This document shows, one piece after another, positions 38,371 through 46,162 of a DNA stretch of 64,000 bases. The position numbers were made by a program, and so were the translations under genes. The notes beneath the pieces are model-generated. The model had not been told where the DNA came from and ran no database searches. It saw nothing but the letters and a program-made list of their open reading frames with translations. How positions within the stretch are numbered: position 1 is the first letter of the stretch; the number at the start of each line of letters is the position of its first letter. The stretch comes from Thalassospira australica (GTDB lineage Bacteria > Pseudomonadota > Alphaproteobacteria > Rhodospirillales > Thalassospiraceae): NCBI RefSeq assembly GCF_000763295.1, contig NZ_JRJE01000004.1, forward strand, positions 1 to 64,000, read 5' to 3'.

Positions 38371-39423
38371 TTAACTAGCGGAGTTTGGCCTCACAAACTT
38401 AACAGGCACCCCCGGAAACAAGTCATCCCTGACCCTTTCTTGCCCAACATCAATTAGAATGTCTTCCAGCGCTCTCTTAACGATCCCAGCAACCACTTCC
38501 TGCTCTGCTTCATCAAGCCTTACCATTACTTCTATTGAAGTAGGAATTGAGAACGAGAAAGAGCCTACAGTAAATTTTTCGAAAAAGGTGGAAGAAAACA
38601 AAGTGATACCTCCCACGCTTACAGAAATTACTCCTCGAATAATCTGATAAAATGGACCACGCTGGACAGAAGGCGTTCCAGCAAATTCTGTCGATACTTT
38701 ATTTTCACGTGTGAATGAACTTATTATCGATGGCCAAATTGCAAAAACAATAGCACCGACAATTATCGCCAAGGGAAAAGTGATAATAAATGCGAATGGC
38801 GATAAATCTATTTCTTCTCTGTCTTCACTGAACTGCAGCTCTCCGCCAGGTGAACTTGGCGAGATAGCACTCGTTAAACCTTGCAGTTCTTCTGAATTGC
38901 GCTGAATGCTCCTCGAGTTTTCCTGAATAGTTTTAGCAAGACGCTCCGACCCATTCACTACAATTTCCGCTGCATCAATGAGCTCAGGGTAATCAGGCGC
39001 AATAACCGGTAAATCCGCACCCCGCCATGAGGAAAGAATAGCTTCGGTAAGCGCAGTAAGGTGTGTCGAGTTATCGTCAACCTTGTCAGAACTCTCCCGA
39101 ACAAGCTTACTTAGATTATCAGTCTTTTGAATAAAGTCGTCTGCAGCATTTACCAGCTCTTTGTTTTCTGTAACTGATTTGATGCTTGCTTGGATGGAGT
39201 TAACTTGCCAAAGGACCGTTGAGAGCAGAAAAAAGGCAGCAAATGAGAAGCAGATCGTTGCCCACAAAAAATAGGCTTTTCTGTTTTTCCCCAACAACCA
39301 ACCACGAAGACCAACTACGGACGTACTCCCTCTAGCTTTGATCACCAACCACAGGAAAAGAACCGCCACGAAGCCAAAAAATGCGCTAAGCCAATACAAA
39401 AGAAAGAGAAAACTGTTTTCCAT
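38371..39423 (-). CDS. Membrane protein with coiled coil, unknown function
   Basis: 350 residues from the ATG at 39423; a GTG four codons earlier is possible. Two N-terminal membrane helices (about 5-28 and 50-74), a ~115-residue helical coiled-coil-like stretch rich in Asn/Ser/Glu/Lys (about 75-195), a third helix (about 210-235), another hydrophobic hairpin (about 262-290), then an acidic helical C-terminus ending FVRPNSAS. Unlike its neighbours it is AT-rich. The next frame downstream continues in phase as an OmpA-like domain. Membrane helices plus a coiled coil plus a peptidoglycan-binding domain recall envelope-spanning machines, but I recognise no named family. Confidence 0.65.
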   Translation of the reverse strand: MENSFLFLLYWLSAFFGFVAVLFLWLVIKARGSTSVVGLRGWLLGKNRKAYFLWATICFSFAAFFLLSTVLWQVNSIQASIKSVTENKELVNAADDFIQKTDNLSKLVRESSDKVDDNSTHLTALTEAILSSWRGADLPVIAPDYPELIDAAEIVVNGSERLAKTIQENSRSIQRNSEELQGLTSAISPSSPGGELQFSEDREEIDLSPFAFIITFPLAIIVGAIVFAIWPSIISSFTRENKVSTEFAGTPSVQRGPFYQIIRGVISVSVGGITLFSSTFFEKFTVGSFSFSIPTSIEVMVRLDEAEQEVVAGIVKRALEDILIDVGQERVRDDLFPGVPVKFVRPNSAS

Positions 39424-39483
39424 TGATACCACCACACGCCGCGTTACATACCCCTACCCCCAATTAAAACAATACAACCGAGA

Positions 39484-40314
39484 TTAATCTACCGAAAGTT
39501 GATTTAGAGCCCAATCATATTCATAATTGGCAACGTCAAGCTCCCGGGCATCACCCAAAATGGCCATCAGTTTCGCCCCGGCAAACTGCGCAAGATGGTC
39601 GATGAAATCAGCATCACTCTTGCCAAAATCATCGCGATACCAGTCATACAGGCTCGAAAGCACAAACGCGCCGTCTTCGGCCTGTGTCACCGCACGCGGA
39701 TGATTGATGAAGCCGCGCGCCGCCTGATCAAGCTGCGCCTCCAGCTTGTCGGCTTCGTAGGCCTCTGGCGCCAGTGCCGGACAGCCAATCGACGCACAAT
39801 TAACCACATAATGAATGCGCGGATCGCGCCAGATCGGGCGCAAGATGCGATGTTCGATATCATCAAGGCTAAGCGTCCGGCCCTCAACCGTGATCAGCTT
39901 CTTGCCCCACGGACCGGACGAAAACAGGCCGGGTGAAATATCGATATCGCGAATGCTCTCGACCGGATAATGATCCAGCACCACCTTGACGGTCAGCGCA
40001 TTATAAAGGTTCACCCAATATGCAAATTGCTGATCGCGATTAAGGTTACTCACTGCCAACATGCTCATGGCATCGACATAGCCCGCAACCTGCGCATGGG
40101 CCTCACGCCGGGCTGTCTCGTAATCAAACACGGTTTCGCCGGGTGCAATCACGGTTACATAGCGATCCAGAATATCCTGCCACGCCCCGTGATCGATTAC
40201 CTGTGTGCTACTTGGATCATGGGCTTGCCAATCCGGCCACAGATCGGCCTTGGGCGCAGCATGAGCAAGACCGGGCAAGATCAGGACATATAAAACAACA
40301 AGCAACAGGCGCAT
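39484..40314 (-). CDS. DUF547 family secreted protein
   Basis: 276 residues with a signal peptide (MRLLLVVLYVLILPGLAHAA). The DUF547 core is seen in QFAYWVNLYNALTVKVVLDHYPVES, IEHRILRPIWRDPRIHYVVNCASIGCPAL and the FINHPRAVTQ...YDWYRDDFG segment. Family members are periplasmic or lipoprotein-like with a possible cysteine-peptidase-like fold; function is unknown. It is intact, with a partial copy 1.5 kb away on the same strand. Divergent from the next gene. Confidence 0.88.
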   Translation of the reverse strand: MRLLLVVLYVLILPGLAHAAPKADLWPDWQAHDPSSTQVIDHGAWQDILDRYVTVIAPGETVFDYETARREAHAQVAGYVDAMSMLAVSNLNRDQQFAYWVNLYNALTVKVVLDHYPVESIRDIDISPGLFSSGPWGKKLITVEGRTLSLDDIEHRILRPIWRDPRIHYVVNCASIGCPALAPEAYEADKLEAQLDQAARGFINHPRAVTQAEDGAFVLSSLYDWYRDDFGKSDADFIDHLAQFAGAKLMAILGDARELDVANYEYDWALNQLSVD

Positions 40315-40450
40315 GGCAGGCCTTTTCTCAGATTTTCAAAATGATCGTAACGCCACTTGTCATACCCAAAGTCCGGCACCCCGTCACCTCAAAGCCCCGT
40401 GAAGTCACGACGCAGTTTATATAAACCCGAAGTTGAGCTATAATGCCCCC

Positions 40451-41320
40451 ATGATACAGGCAGGTGCCATACAGGTTATCCCCGGAAGTGGCGGGCAACT
40501 TGGTCAGATCATTGCCACACGCGCCCTGCCCGGCTCCGGGAGCCAACCGCCGACCACCGGGTCGGGCGGACAGGCTGCGTCTGCGCCGCAAACACTTCCT
40601 GCCGCTGTGGCACTGGTCCCGCTTTCAAGCACCATCGCCGCGACCCAGGCGCCTGCAAGCACGCCCACGTCGCGCAACACAGGGACAAGCGATGCGGCAC
40701 CGACCGCATCGCCAACAGGATCGCCATCGCCTGCCCCGACCCAAACCGCACCGGTCAACAGCGCGGCATCGGTGGTTACGATCATCCAGCAGCTTGATCC
40801 GCGCGACATTGATGACGGTGTCCCCGAAGACCCCGACATCCAAAGCCCGACACAGCGTCAGCAACAGGAACGCGAAGCAACACCGGAAAACGCCCGCCAG
40901 CCGACATCCAACCCGGCCCTCCTGACCGCATCAGAACGCGAAATCGTGCAGGAACTGCGCGCCCGTGATGCCACGGTCCGCACAGAGGAAGAAAGCCATC
41001 AGACCCTTGCCGGTGCCAATGCCGGCATGATCAGCTATAGCTATACCGCAGGCCCCGACGGGCGGCTTTATGCCACCGGCGGCAAGGTCAGCATCCACCC
41101 CCTTCAGGGCCTTGAAGGTGTGGCCGCGATTGCCAATCAGGCGGCCATTTCCCGCGCGGCATCCGTGCCGGGAAGCTCGGCGGCTGATTTCAATGTCGCC
41201 AAGGGGGCGTCGATGAACATCTCGACAATGCTGGCATCTCAGGCCAGTGCCGCAGCCGAAAGCTATCGCATGACGCTTGGCCTGAATGCCGCGCCGGGCA
41301 AAGTGGATCTCAGCGGCTAA
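40451..41320 (+). CDS. Metalloprotease-like (SprA/CJM1_0395-type) protein with lost HExxH
   Basis: 289 residues from the ATG at 40451; a TTG at 40433 is possible. The N-terminal ~150 residues are low-complexity (Ala/Pro/Ser/Thr). Then comes LTASEREIVQELRARDATVRTEEESHQTLAGANAG followed by SYSYTAGPDGRLYATGGKVSI, the pattern of the SprA-related putative metalloprotease family. In that family the helix usually reads VRxHExxHxAAGG; here it is VRTEEESHQTLAG, so the first zinc His is replaced by Glu. A degenerate, probably non-catalytic paralogue. Confidence 0.7.
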   Translation: MIQAGAIQVIPGSGGQLGQIIATRALPGSGSQPPTTGSGGQAASAPQTLPAAVALVPLSSTIAATQAPASTPTSRNTGTSDAAPTASPTGSPSPAPTQTAPVNSAASVVTIIQQLDPRDIDDGVPEDPDIQSPTQRQQQEREATPENARQPTSNPALLTASEREIVQELRARDATVRTEEESHQTLAGANAGMISYSYTAGPDGRLYATGGKVSIHPLQGLEGVAAIANQAAISRAASVPGSSAADFNVAKGASMNISTMLASQASAAAESYRMTLGLNAAPGKVDLSG

Positions 41321-41340
41321 CAACCAACCCTCACCACCCT

Positions 41341-41510
41341 GTCATTCCCGCTAAGGCGGAAATCCAGCACGTCGCCCAAAGCAACCAGAGGTCCCAGCGG
41401 CCCCAGATTCCTGCCCGCCGCTGCGCGCCGTCCGGGATGACGGGTTTTGGGCGTAATCAAGACCAACGCCCCACCGACGCGACACCGTCATTCCCGCGAA
41501 GGCGGGAATC
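41341..41510. repeat. REP-like palindromic repeats, two copies
   Basis: One copy at 41341-41367 (GTCATTCCCGC, one base changed in the loop) and one at 41487-41510, whose stem ATTCCCGC/GCGGGAAT (41490-41497 with 41502-41509) is perfect. A reverse-oriented end (CCGGGATGACGG) lies between at 41431-41443. Same family as the 12264-12424 cluster. Confidence 0.75.
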
Positions 41511-41540
41511 TCGCACCACATCGCGCTGCAGCCCCAAAAC

Positions 41541-41569
41541 AAAAAAACGGCCCCGTCGGAGCCGCTTTT
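41541..41569 (-). terminator. Terminator of pyrC
   Basis: A GC-rich stem CGGCTCC/GGGGCCG with a 3-base loop on the minus strand is followed by seven T residues. It lies 24 bases past the pyrC stop. Confidence 0.85.
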
Positions 41570-41592
41570 ATCTGTCTGGGTCAGATGCAATC

Positions 41593-42636
41593 TCAGGCGT
41601 AATGCCAGAACACATCAAAGCCCGGATTAAACACCGTCACCGGGCCTTCATTGGTTTCGATCTTCTCGGCAAACCTGGCGGGTTCGCTGCGTTTTTCCAG
41701 CGTGATCTGATCACCATTGATCGGCAGACCATAGAATTGCGGCCCATGCAGCGAGGCAAAGCCTTCAAGCTGATCAAGCGCGCCTTCTTCCTCAAACACG
41801 TGGGCCAGAAGCTGCACGGTGTTGTTGGCGGTAAAGATACCGGCACAGCCACATGGGCTTTCCTTGCGCTCATCAGTATGCGGTGCTGAATCAGTACCAA
41901 GGAAGAAACGCGTATCCCCCGATGTTGCCGCAGCACGCAGGGCCAAGCGGTGCTTTTCACGCTTGGCAACCGGCAGGCAATAGAAATGCGGATGAATACC
42001 GCCGACCAGAATGGCATTGCGGTTAATGATCAGATGGTGCGTCGTGATCGTCGCACCCAAATTCTTGTCATTGGCTTTGACATACTCGACACCGTCTTCG
42101 GTCGTGATGTGCTCCATCACCACGCGCAGTTCCGGCAAACGCTTGCGCAGCGGATCAAGAACCCGGTCGATAAACACCGCTTCACGGTCAAAGATATCAA
42201 TTTCCGGATCAGTGACTTCACCATGCACACACAACGGAATGCCAAGTTCTGCCATGCGTTCAAGGGCGGGCATCGCATTATCGAAATTGCGAACACCACT
42301 GTCCGAATTCGTGGTCGCCCCGGCGGGATAAAGCTTCAAAGCCGTGATCACACCCGCCTTATAGCCTTCCTCGATATCAACAGGATTGCTGCCCTCGGTC
42401 AGATACAGCGTCATAAGCGGCGTGAAATCGTGGCCCGACGGGATGGCGGCCGTAATCCGGTCACGATAGGCCACCGCATCGGCGGTCTTGACCACCGGCG
42501 GCACCAGATTGGGCATGATGATCGCACGGGCAAAATGCTCGGACGTCTCGCCAATCACACCTTTAAGCATCTCGCCATCACGCAAATGCAAATGCCAGTC
42601 ATCGGGACGGCGAAGGGTAATGCGATTGGTCGACAT
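41593..42636 (-). CDS. pyrC: Dihydroorotase
   Basis: Closes carbamoyl-aspartate to dihydroorotate in de novo pyrimidine synthesis. The ATG at 42636 is chosen because AGGAGAT lies 7 bases before it; it gives 347 residues, matching class II PyrC. Metal site: HLHLRDG near residue 15, the carboxylated Lys in [16 protein letters not shown] near residue 100, and later His in EHITTEDGV and TTHHLI. It is a single gene with its own terminator. Confidence 0.96.
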   Translation of the reverse strand: MSTNRITLRRPDDWHLHLRDGEMLKGVIGETSEHFARAIIMPNLVPPVVKTADAVAYRDRITAAIPSGHDFTPLMTLYLTEGSNPVDIEEGYKAGVITALKLYPAGATTNSDSGVRNFDNAMPALERMAELGIPLCVHGEVTDPEIDIFDREAVFIDRVLDPLRKRLPELRVVMEHITTEDGVEYVKANDKNLGATITTHHLIINRNAILVGGIHPHFYCLPVAKREKHRLALRAAATSGDTRFFLGTDSAPHTDERKESPCGCAGIFTANNTVQLLAHVFEEEGALDQLEGFASLHGPQFYGLPINGDQITLEKRSEPARFAEKIETNEGPVTVFNPGFDVFWHYA

Positions 42637-42815
42637 AGGGCGATCTCCTGGCAAGCAATGAACCCGTTTGGGAAATATGGAGCGTTACCTAGCAGATTGG
42701 TGCGGGATTGGGAATGTGAAACTCCCGAGTTCGAATTGCTTTGCTTCTTCACAGCAAATGCTGCGCAACCGTCGGTATAACGCCTATTTTTTTTCAAACA
42801 AAACGAGGAATGACA

Positions 42816-43037
42816 ATGACGCCTTATACAATTCGTTGCACCGACGGCTTTAATATCACCATCTTTCTTGACGATAGCGAGAAGGATACCCTCCCAACCC
42901 TTCAGGTAGACCAAGTCATGATCCTAGAAAACGGCGGAACGATTACGCTGCAGGACGAGGGAGAGTACTACTACAAGAAAGATGGAAAGAACTGGTTCTT
43001 TGCGCAGGACGTAATGTTCGAGGCTCTCGGCCTCTGA
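42816..43037 (+). CDS. Small acidic protein of unknown function
   Basis: 73 residues. The ATG at 42816 is chosen because GAGGA lies 6 bases before it; the earlier ATG at 42810 is directly against that site. The sequence (MTPYTIRCTDGFNITIFLDDSE) is acidic and strand-rich, with a DEGEYYYKKDGKNWFFAQD segment. No signal, no membrane segment and no known family. AT-rich compared with pyrC. It is followed by a terminator. Confidence 0.6.
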   Translation: MTPYTIRCTDGFNITIFLDDSEKDTLPTLQVDQVMILENGGTITLQDEGEYYYKKDGKNWFFAQDVMFEALGL

Positions 43038-43070
43038 TCGCGGCTCAACCAAACGTGCCAAAAAATTGAA

Positions 43071-43101
43071 AAAAGGTCAGGTAGATATGCCTGGCCTTTT
43101 T
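43071..43101. terminator. Bidirectional terminator, small gene / serine hydrolase
   Basis: A 10-bp stem (43072-43081 with 43090-43099, one wobble) between A-rich and T-rich flanks lies between convergent genes. Confidence 0.82.
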
Positions 43102-43122
43102 GCACGCTCTTTGTCGCTATTG

Positions 43123-44133
43123 TCAGGCCAGTGAAAGCACCGCCCCCTCAAGCAGATCCATCAAATCCCCGAAATATCCCCCTGACCGTGCGGGAGAGGT
43201 CGGGTCTGAGGTGATGGCCACCGCCAGATCCTTTTCCGGATGTGCCGCAATGATCTGGCCGCCATAGCCGCGTGCGATAATGAAGCCGCTGCGGCTCAGG
43301 AACCAACCGTAGCCATAATCAAGACCGGAATAAGGTGATCGGGTGCGGGCCTGGGTTGACTGGTCTATCCAGTTGGTCGGAATGATCTGATCGCCATCAA
43401 ACCGGCCCTGGTCCCGCATGAGGGCCGCGATGCGCAACATTCCGCGCGGTGTCAGCGCCATCTGGTTCCCGCCGAAATAATAGCCTTGCGGATCCTGTGT
43501 CCAAGCCGGGATTTCAATGCCAAGCGGCTGACCAAGAACAGCGCGCGCCTGCTCAAGCAGGCTTTTTCCTGTCGCTACCGTAAGCACGGCACCAAGGATA
43601 TGCGTGGTGCCGGTCGAATAGATCATACGCCCGCCGGGTGTTGCTACCATGGGGCGGCGCAGTGCAAAGGAAACCCAGTTCTCGGACGTGACCCATGCGC
43701 CGTAATTGCGCCCTGATGTGCTTTCAAGCCCGGCCCTGAGCGTTACCAGATCTTCGATGGTGAGGTCTTCCACACCGGGGGTGGCATCCGTTGGAATGAG
43801 AGACGGCGCTATTTCACCGATGGTGGCTTTGATTGAGGGGATCGCCCCTTTCGCGATTGCATTACCCGTCAGAAGGCCGATGATGCTTTTCGAACAGGAC
43901 TTGATGTTCGCAACCCGATCCAAACCTGGCCCGCGTGGTGCTTCAGCGACGATGACCTCGTCACCGCGCTGTACCAGGATTGCATGCAACTGCGACATGT
44001 CCGCAACACGCGACCGGATATCGGACGGCGTTTGCGCAAAGGCCCTGCCCGCAAAGGGCGTGGCCATCGCGCCCAGAAGGGCCCCTGAGAAGGCACGGCG
44101 GGTCAGCATTGGAAGGGATCTGAAGACGGGCAT
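43123..44133 (-). CDS. Tat-exported serine hydrolase of the beta-lactamase (class C-like) family
   Basis: 336 residues from the ATG at 44133, with AAGGA 9 bases upstream; a second ATG at 44139 is possible. The N-terminus has the twin-Arg stretch MLTRRAFSGALLGA before an Ala-rich region ending AFAQ, so periplasmic export by Tat is likely. Catalytic motifs are S-x-x-K in IKSCSKSIIGLL and the YSTGTT element. Family members are DD-peptidases, esterases or beta-lactamase-like enzymes; the substrate is unknown. Its extreme 3' end shares ~27 bases with a fragment at 45334-45361. Confidence 0.88.
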   Translation of the reverse strand: MPVFRSLPMLTRRAFSGALLGAMATPFAGRAFAQTPSDIRSRVADMSQLHAILVQRGDEVIVAEAPRGPGLDRVANIKSCSKSIIGLLTGNAIAKGAIPSIKATIGEIAPSLIPTDATPGVEDLTIEDLVTLRAGLESTSGRNYGAWVTSENWVSFALRRPMVATPGGRMIYSTGTTHILGAVLTVATGKSLLEQARAVLGQPLGIEIPAWTQDPQGYYFGGNQMALTPRGMLRIAALMRDQGRFDGDQIIPTNWIDQSTQARTRSPYSGLDYGYGWFLSRSGFIIARGYGGQIIAAHPEKDLAVAITSDPTSPARSGGYFGDLMDLLEGAVLSLA

Positions 44134-44320
44134 ATCCATCAGTCCTTGAAGGTCGGGGTCATATAAAACTATACGCAGTCCATGTGACCGCGGACCGCAA
44201 CGCACAGTTTTCCAGTCAACCGACCCGGAAGTTAACGCGTTCTGTCTTTAATTCCCTTATCAGGAGTTATTTCGTCAGGAATGTGACAGCAAACCACAAA
44301 CAGACAAGATCGAGCATCAA

Positions 44321-44345
44321 GAAAAAAGGGGACCGATTTATTTTT
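44321..44345. repeat. AAATCTGTCCCC-type motif, diverged copy
   Basis: Reverse orientation relative to 13457-13500, with one substitution in the core (CGGTCCCC for CTGTCCCC). It lies downstream of the binding-protein gene (stop 44399). Confidence 0.65.
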
Positions 44346-44398
44346 CCGAGCAGATTGACTTGAGTTTGGGAATATCAACGAGCCGAAACGTTGCGCGA

Positions 44399-45055
44399 TC
44401 ACGTGCCCGGCTTGACCAATGCGACCGATCTGTCAAACGCCTGGACAAAATCGCGCAAGGGCGGGATATCCCGGCAAATCAGGGCGATTTCGGAATATCT
44501 CAACACCGGAAGTTCAGCCGACACGACCACATTGGTTCCGGTCATTGCAACACGCGTACCATCAGCAACAATGACATCCAGTCGACGATTGGCCAAAAGG
44601 TTGACCCCTTGATCAATACTGCGCAATGGGTACCAATCCACCTCACCGGAAAACGGCACATCGGGCTTTGCCATATTGGCTAGCAAACCAATCCTAACGA
44701 CAGGCAGCCGGTTGAGATCAATCCCTTTATACTTAAACAGTTCGACCTGAAAAATCATGCGACGCTGCGCCTTGAAAGTATTTTCCATGGGCCTTTGTGT
44801 TGAAGACAAAACGCAATCGAGCTTTTCCGCGTCAATCAATTCATGCAGCCGATTCTGCGGAATTGTTTCTATTTTGACAGATCGGTTTTGCCCCATAAGC
44901 GCGGCCATGAACTCACGTTGATCTTTCTGCGCATGGATCAACCATTTTGGGGAAAATGAAATTGAAGCCCCTACCAAGACGGGGGCGTCATCTGGCATCG
45001 TGTCTGCCCGCGCTTCGAAAGAAATCGCAGCAACAAGAACGAATGAAGCCAGCAA
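44399..45055 (-). CDS. Periplasmic binding-protein-like (SBP_bac_3 type), start damaged
   Basis: 218 residues from a TTG at 45055. The sequence (PVLVGASISFSPKWLIHAQ, DVIVADGTRVAMTG) resembles polar amino-acid or ABC-type binding proteins in two-lobe form, shorter than usual. The frame continues upstream to an ATG at 45100 encoding MRRILPCGRFSGP, a good signal-peptide start, but is interrupted by a TAG at 45061-45059. Either translation begins at the TTG with a shortened signal peptide, or the gene is a recent pseudogene. The ligand is unknown. Confidence 0.65.
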   Translation of the reverse strand: MLASFVLVAAISFEARADTMPDDAPVLVGASISFSPKWLIHAQKDQREFMAALMGQNRSVKIETIPQNRLHELIDAEKLDCVLSSTQRPMENTFKAQRRMIFQVELFKYKGIDLNRLPVVRIGLLANMAKPDVPFSGEVDWYPLRSIDQGVNLLANRRLDVIVADGTRVAMTGTNVVVSAELPVLRYSEIALICRDIPPLRDFVQAFDRSVALVKPGT

Positions 45056-45276
45056 CCGCTACGGGCCTGAAAAACGTCCACAGGGTAAAATGCGTCGCAT
45101 GAATACTGTCCAAGGAAAACCAGCCAATCGCGTGCTGGAACCGCATTTACGTACATCGACGCCAGACACGGCTGGTTTATAAGCCGTGCGCTATATGTGG
45201 AGCTTGGGATCAGCGTTTCAAGGAACAAGAGCTTCACCCTCTTGATCATCCACTTCGGGTTGACACTATGGTGCCC

Positions 45277-45301
45277 AAAAAAGGGGGACAGATTTAGTTT
45301 T
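45277..45301. repeat. AAATCTGTCCCC-type motif
   Basis: Same orientation as the copy at 44321. The two bracket the binding-protein gene at a distance of ~0.95 kb. Confidence 0.65.
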
Positions 45302-46162
45302 ATGCCACAATCCTGGCAGCCCCGCCTTTTACATACTCTGTGTCGCTTCTGTCAGGCCAGTCGTTCGTAAGTTCGAATCCCTCTCAGGCAAGCTTGGAGC
45401 GATTGATCGACTTTGTCGCTTTGTCGTGGACTAAAACTGGAACACAGCTTTTGAATTTGTCCACAAGGTTTCAGCTCACAATCAAGTTGAAGATCTGAAA
45501 TCTGAAATGTCCGTTAACCATCTTAGTCAACGAATTGAACGCCTTTATACGAGCCTGAATGTAAAACGGCGTCCTTGCAGGCACCCTATAAATGCCCTAC
45601 CCGCCAGGGTCTTCGAGAGTCTGGTCGAAAAATCCAGTTAATTATATCAAAAATGATGCAATCGACCTCCTGACACCGCCATTCCTTGACGTTGTTTTAC
45701 CTTCGTAGTGCTGCCCCACCCAACAGTACCATCGGCTAGACTTATAAGGGTATAGTACCGTTCATCGAACTACAGTTTTTTTTGGGCATAGCGGTGATCC
45801 TGCTTTGAACGGTACTGGCAAGATGACTGCCTCCAAGACACAGAAAAACTTGAACATCGGGCTCAAAACAATACGGGCCTGACCATATCTAACGTCTTAT
45901 TCCACAATAACTACAGCGGGTCTTCGCTTCGCAATTGCGGGATCATACTGCGAGGGAGCCCTCAGATAACCTTGGAAAATACCATCAAAAGTTAACGCAC
46001 ATTTTCGCTAACGCACTTGAAAACAAGGCAGAAAGAAAGGCATAGTCGAAACTGTCGATTGAGGGATCGGTCAAAACACTCAACGCATAAAACCAAACCA
46101 GCACACTATACGGTTGGCTGAGCATCTTGGTTGCGGTTAACAACGTTTGAAGGGACCGGACG
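45302..46162. other. Long non-coding stretch before the megasynthase gene
   Basis: About 860 bases with no supported gene. At 45334-45361 it has a ~27-base near-repeat of the 3' end of the serine hydrolase (TCTGTCAGGCCAGT against TATTGTCAGGCCAGT), followed by a tRNA-like AGTTCGAATCCCTCTC. The rest is AT-rich. It must contain the promoter of the megasynthase, but I cannot place -35/-10 elements with confidence. Confidence 0.5.
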
